A stretch of 15,744 bases of DNA from positions 1-15,744 of the forward strand of contig CAAGIO010000015.1 of assembly GCA_900769945.1 (NCBI GenBank). The letters are read 5' to 3'. Shown in pieces: positions 14,385 to 15,744 of the stretch. The stretch's first letter is position 1. Each line of letters begins with the position of its first letter. The notes beneath the pieces were generated by a model. The model made no database searches. It worked only from the letters and a program-made list of their open reading frames with translations, and was not told where the DNA came from. This stretch comes from Bacteroidales bacterium. GTDB lineage: Bacteria; Bacteroidota; Bacteroidia; Bacteroidales; F082. Position numbers and translations under genes: made by a program.

Positions 14385-15185
14385 TTATTTTTTAGAAATA
14401 ATATTTACGAAGTCCTTGATTTTTTGTAGGTCGGAAAGTTTCCAAGTCATTGGAGCGCCGGTGTTATCCACATTGTCGGGATAGATGTTTTCGCCGGTTG
14501 CGACTGTTAGTGAGGCGTGGCAGTTGTGTATTCCCGTTTCGCTCAGAATGTCCGCGATATTATTCTCATTGATGCCGCCGCCTGCCATGATGTTTATCTT
14601 GTCGCCATAGGCCTTCTGCATCTCTTTTATTGTTGGGATGCCGTCTTTCGCATTTTTTTTGCATCCGGAGGTGAGTACTTTGTCGAAGCCGAGTCTTATC
14701 AGTGTCTCTAAGGCTTCCATAGGGTTGGCACAAGCGTCGATGGCGCGGTGGAAAGTGAATTTCATCCCTTGTCCTGCCGCAAGCATCTTCTCAATGGCGG
14801 GAATGTCAATGTTGCCGTCTTCTGTCAATGCTCCAACGACAACACCTTCATAACCAAGACATTTCACTATCCTGATGTCGTTACACATTGTCTCTATCTC
14901 GTCTTCGTTGTAAATATAGTTGCCCGGACGGCAGCGTATCAGCACCCTGACGTCAAATCTTCTTTTCTCCGTATTTTCGCAAGAAGAGTCGCAGTTGCAG
15001 CGACATCCGTTGTCGTCTTGACCTAATGATTCTGACATGGTTTTTGAAACCTTGACAAGAGTTCCGTATGATGGTGTCACTCCGCCAACTTCAAGAGCCT
15101 CGCATAATTCGGCGCAGTCTGCACCGCCCTCAATCGCATTACATATTGACTGATAACTGTTTGCACAAACTTCAAATCGTATCAT
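14385..15185 (-). CDS. cutC: CutC family protein with a cysteine-rich insertion
   Basis: This 266-residue TIM-barrel protein of the CutC family has historically been linked to copper homeostasis, though its biochemical role is unsettled. Family motifs are FEVCANSYQS, GADCAELCEALEVGGVTPSYG, EGVVVGALTEDGNID, FTFHRAIDACANP, VLTSGCKK and IMAGGGI. Two things are odd. Residues about 53-75 form an extra segment with CxCxCxxxC (C61, C63, C65, C69), and the usual IRPRGGDF reads IRCRPGNY here. The protein holds about 14 cysteines. I place the start at ATG 15185 (MIRFEVCANS), not at the in-frame TTG 15203, because a -7 box covers that TTG. It is followed at 35 bp by the beta-mannosidase gene. Confidence 0.9.
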   Translation of the reverse strand: MIRFEVCANSYQSICNAIEGGADCAELCEALEVGGVTPSYGTLVKVSKTMSESLGQDDNGCRCNCDSSCENTEKRRFDVRVLIRCRPGNYIYNEDEIETMCNDIRIVKCLGYEGVVVGALTEDGNIDIPAIEKMLAAGQGMKFTFHRAIDACANPMEALETLIRLGFDKVLTSGCKKNAKDGIPTIKEMQKAYGDKINIMAGGGINENNIADILSETGIHNCHASLTVATGENIYPDNVDNTGAPMTWKLSDLQKIKDFVNIISKK

Positions 15186-15200
15186 GATGGTATTTTTGTG

Positions 15201-15208
15201 CAAAGATA
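15201..15208 (-). promoter_or_regulatory. -7 box for cutC and the beta-mannosidase gene
   Basis: TATCTTTG on the minus strand ends 15 nt before the cutC ATG, so the leader would be about 11 nt. Its last bases form an in-frame TTG that could be mistaken for the start codon. Confidence 0.55.
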
Positions 15209-15360
15209 AGTAATTATCGGTTGCGAGTGTAGGGCTTTTTAGATAATGTGAGTAAAAGTGTCAACCAAACTACTTTTTTTTCTATGAAAGGCTATTAATA
15301 TGATGGCTTACGTGATTTTGTCCCTTTTTGTGCTATTATATATATGTCATCGATTTTATT

Positions 15361-15375
15361 AACATTTCTAATGTT
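15361..15375. other. Small perfect hairpin in the cutC upstream region
   Basis: AACATT-TCT-AATGTT is a 6-bp stem with a 3-nt loop. It sits in the 317-bp gap between cutC and the small ORF at 15503. Apart from two minus-strand -7 boxes and a TGAAATTTCA palindrome near 15426-15435, I see nothing else in the gap. Confidence 0.25.
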
Positions 15376-15442
15376 GTATGTCTCATTTTATCCATGAGCA
15401 GGAATAGCATTTCGGTTTGTTGTCATGAAATTTCAGGCACTG

Positions 15443-15450
15443 CAAAACTA
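15443..15450 (-). promoter_or_regulatory. Possible minus-strand -7 box upstream of cutC
   Basis: TAGTTTTG fits TAnnTTTG. It would start a transcript near 15437 that reads toward cutC, some 250 bp away, through frames of only 12-24 codons. It may be a distal cutC promoter or drive an unannotated small RNA. Confidence 0.35.
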
Positions 15451-15502
15451 ATTTATAGAGAAACGATAGTGGTGCTACAGGTCGCGTGATGTTTGTTGTG
15501 TT

Positions 15503-15589
15503 TCAAAGTATTGGAGATAGGAAAGTCATGACGCCTGCCGCCGCGATGAGCAATGTAGCCAGTGTGGTGAGGAGTTTCATTTTTGTCAT
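15503..15589 (-). CDS. Small single-pass membrane peptide, 28 residues
   Basis: A complete minus-strand frame starts ATG 15589 (MTKMKLLTTL) and stops at TGA 15503. After a short basic start it is almost wholly hydrophobic (LATLLIAAAGVMTFL) and ends SPIL, so it would be a one-helix membrane peptide or a signal peptide with no mature part. A second ATG at 15580 gives 25 residues. It lies 63 bp downstream of a probable DUF1573 gene on the same strand and could share its transcript. No family is recognised. Confidence 0.4.
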   Translation of the reverse strand: MTKMKLLTTLATLLIAAAGVMTFLSPIL

Positions 15590-15652
15590 TATTTAAGAAT
15601 TTAGATGTTAAAAAAAATTTGAATTTAATAAAATTTTAAGTCGTACCACACC

Positions 15653-15744
15653 TTATTCTTTCCTGACCACCCCGTTTATCCTCAGTATTGCTTTCGCGTT
15701 GTCTGTTGAGTTCGATTTTACAACAATGGCTTTTGAGAAGCCGC
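15653..15744 (-). CDS. C-terminal end of a probable DUF1573 domain protein (partial)
   Basis: The minus-strand frame runs from the window edge to TAA at 15655-15653, giving 29 residues that include IVVKSNSTDNAKAILRINGVV. The pattern of a short strand (IVVKSNS), a turn, and a final strand (AILRINGVV) is the usual ending of DUF1573 Ig-like domains. These are common in exported Bacteroidetes proteins. With so little sequence, other Ig-like folds remain possible. Confidence 0.5.
   Translation of the reverse strand, partial: GFSKAIVVKSNSTDNAKAILRINGVVRKE

Noticed and set aside
15336..15410. 24-codon minus-strand frame after the promoter-like box at 15443
   Set aside because: It is short, methionine-rich by chance, and has no recognisable features; not enough to call a gene.

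Overview
The window looks like a chromosomal segment of a Bacteroidales bacterium, most likely Prevotella or a close relative. The evidence is consistent along its length. AT-rich spacers carry Bacteroidetes-type -7 promoter boxes (TAnnTTTG), and Shine-Dalgarno sequences are not apparent. There is an L13-S9-S2-EF-Ts operon, an epimerase-like threonine dehydrogenase paired with 2-amino-3-ketobutyrate CoA ligase, and a lipoprotein GH2 beta-mannosidase. The species is an inference; no rRNA or other marker confirms it.

Layout. 1-143: C-terminus of an unrecognised protein (+). 188-368: a strong candidate structured ncRNA on the minus strand, about 180 nt, with its own promoter and U-run and a 6S-RNA-like long interrupted hairpin. 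532-1700: an IS200-like HUH transposase followed at once by about 640 bp of composite palindromic repeats, a layout resembling a RAYT/REP locus. 1703-3979: kbl then a short-chain-type threonine dehydrogenase gene (-), closed by a terminator; together they convert threonine to glycine and acetyl-CoA. 4374-5975: cysS (+) with its own promoter and terminator. 6002-8838: rplM-rpsI-rpsB-tsf operon (-) with promoter and terminator. 8978-10840: lepA (+), predicted leaderless, with terminator. 11002-11631: a GIY-YIG domain protein with a possible RAMA-like C-terminal domain (-). 11707-11793: a possible 28-residue ORF (-). 11833-15208: cutC followed 35 bp later by a beta-mannosidase lipoprotein gene (-). 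15443-15744: a minus-strand promoter, a 28-residue membrane-peptide ORF, and the C-terminus of a probable DUF1573 protein.

Most of the window is conserved housekeeping (translation: CysS, L13, S9, S2, EF-Ts, LepA) with two small catabolic units (threonine to glycine; mannoside hydrolysis). The less ordinary content is at the left end (ncRNA and transposase/repeat locus). Other points worth attention are the cysteine-rich insertion in CutC, the GIY-YIG protein, the two tiny ORFs, and several genes whose -7 box sits almost on the start codon. I see no tRNA, rRNA or CRISPR array.
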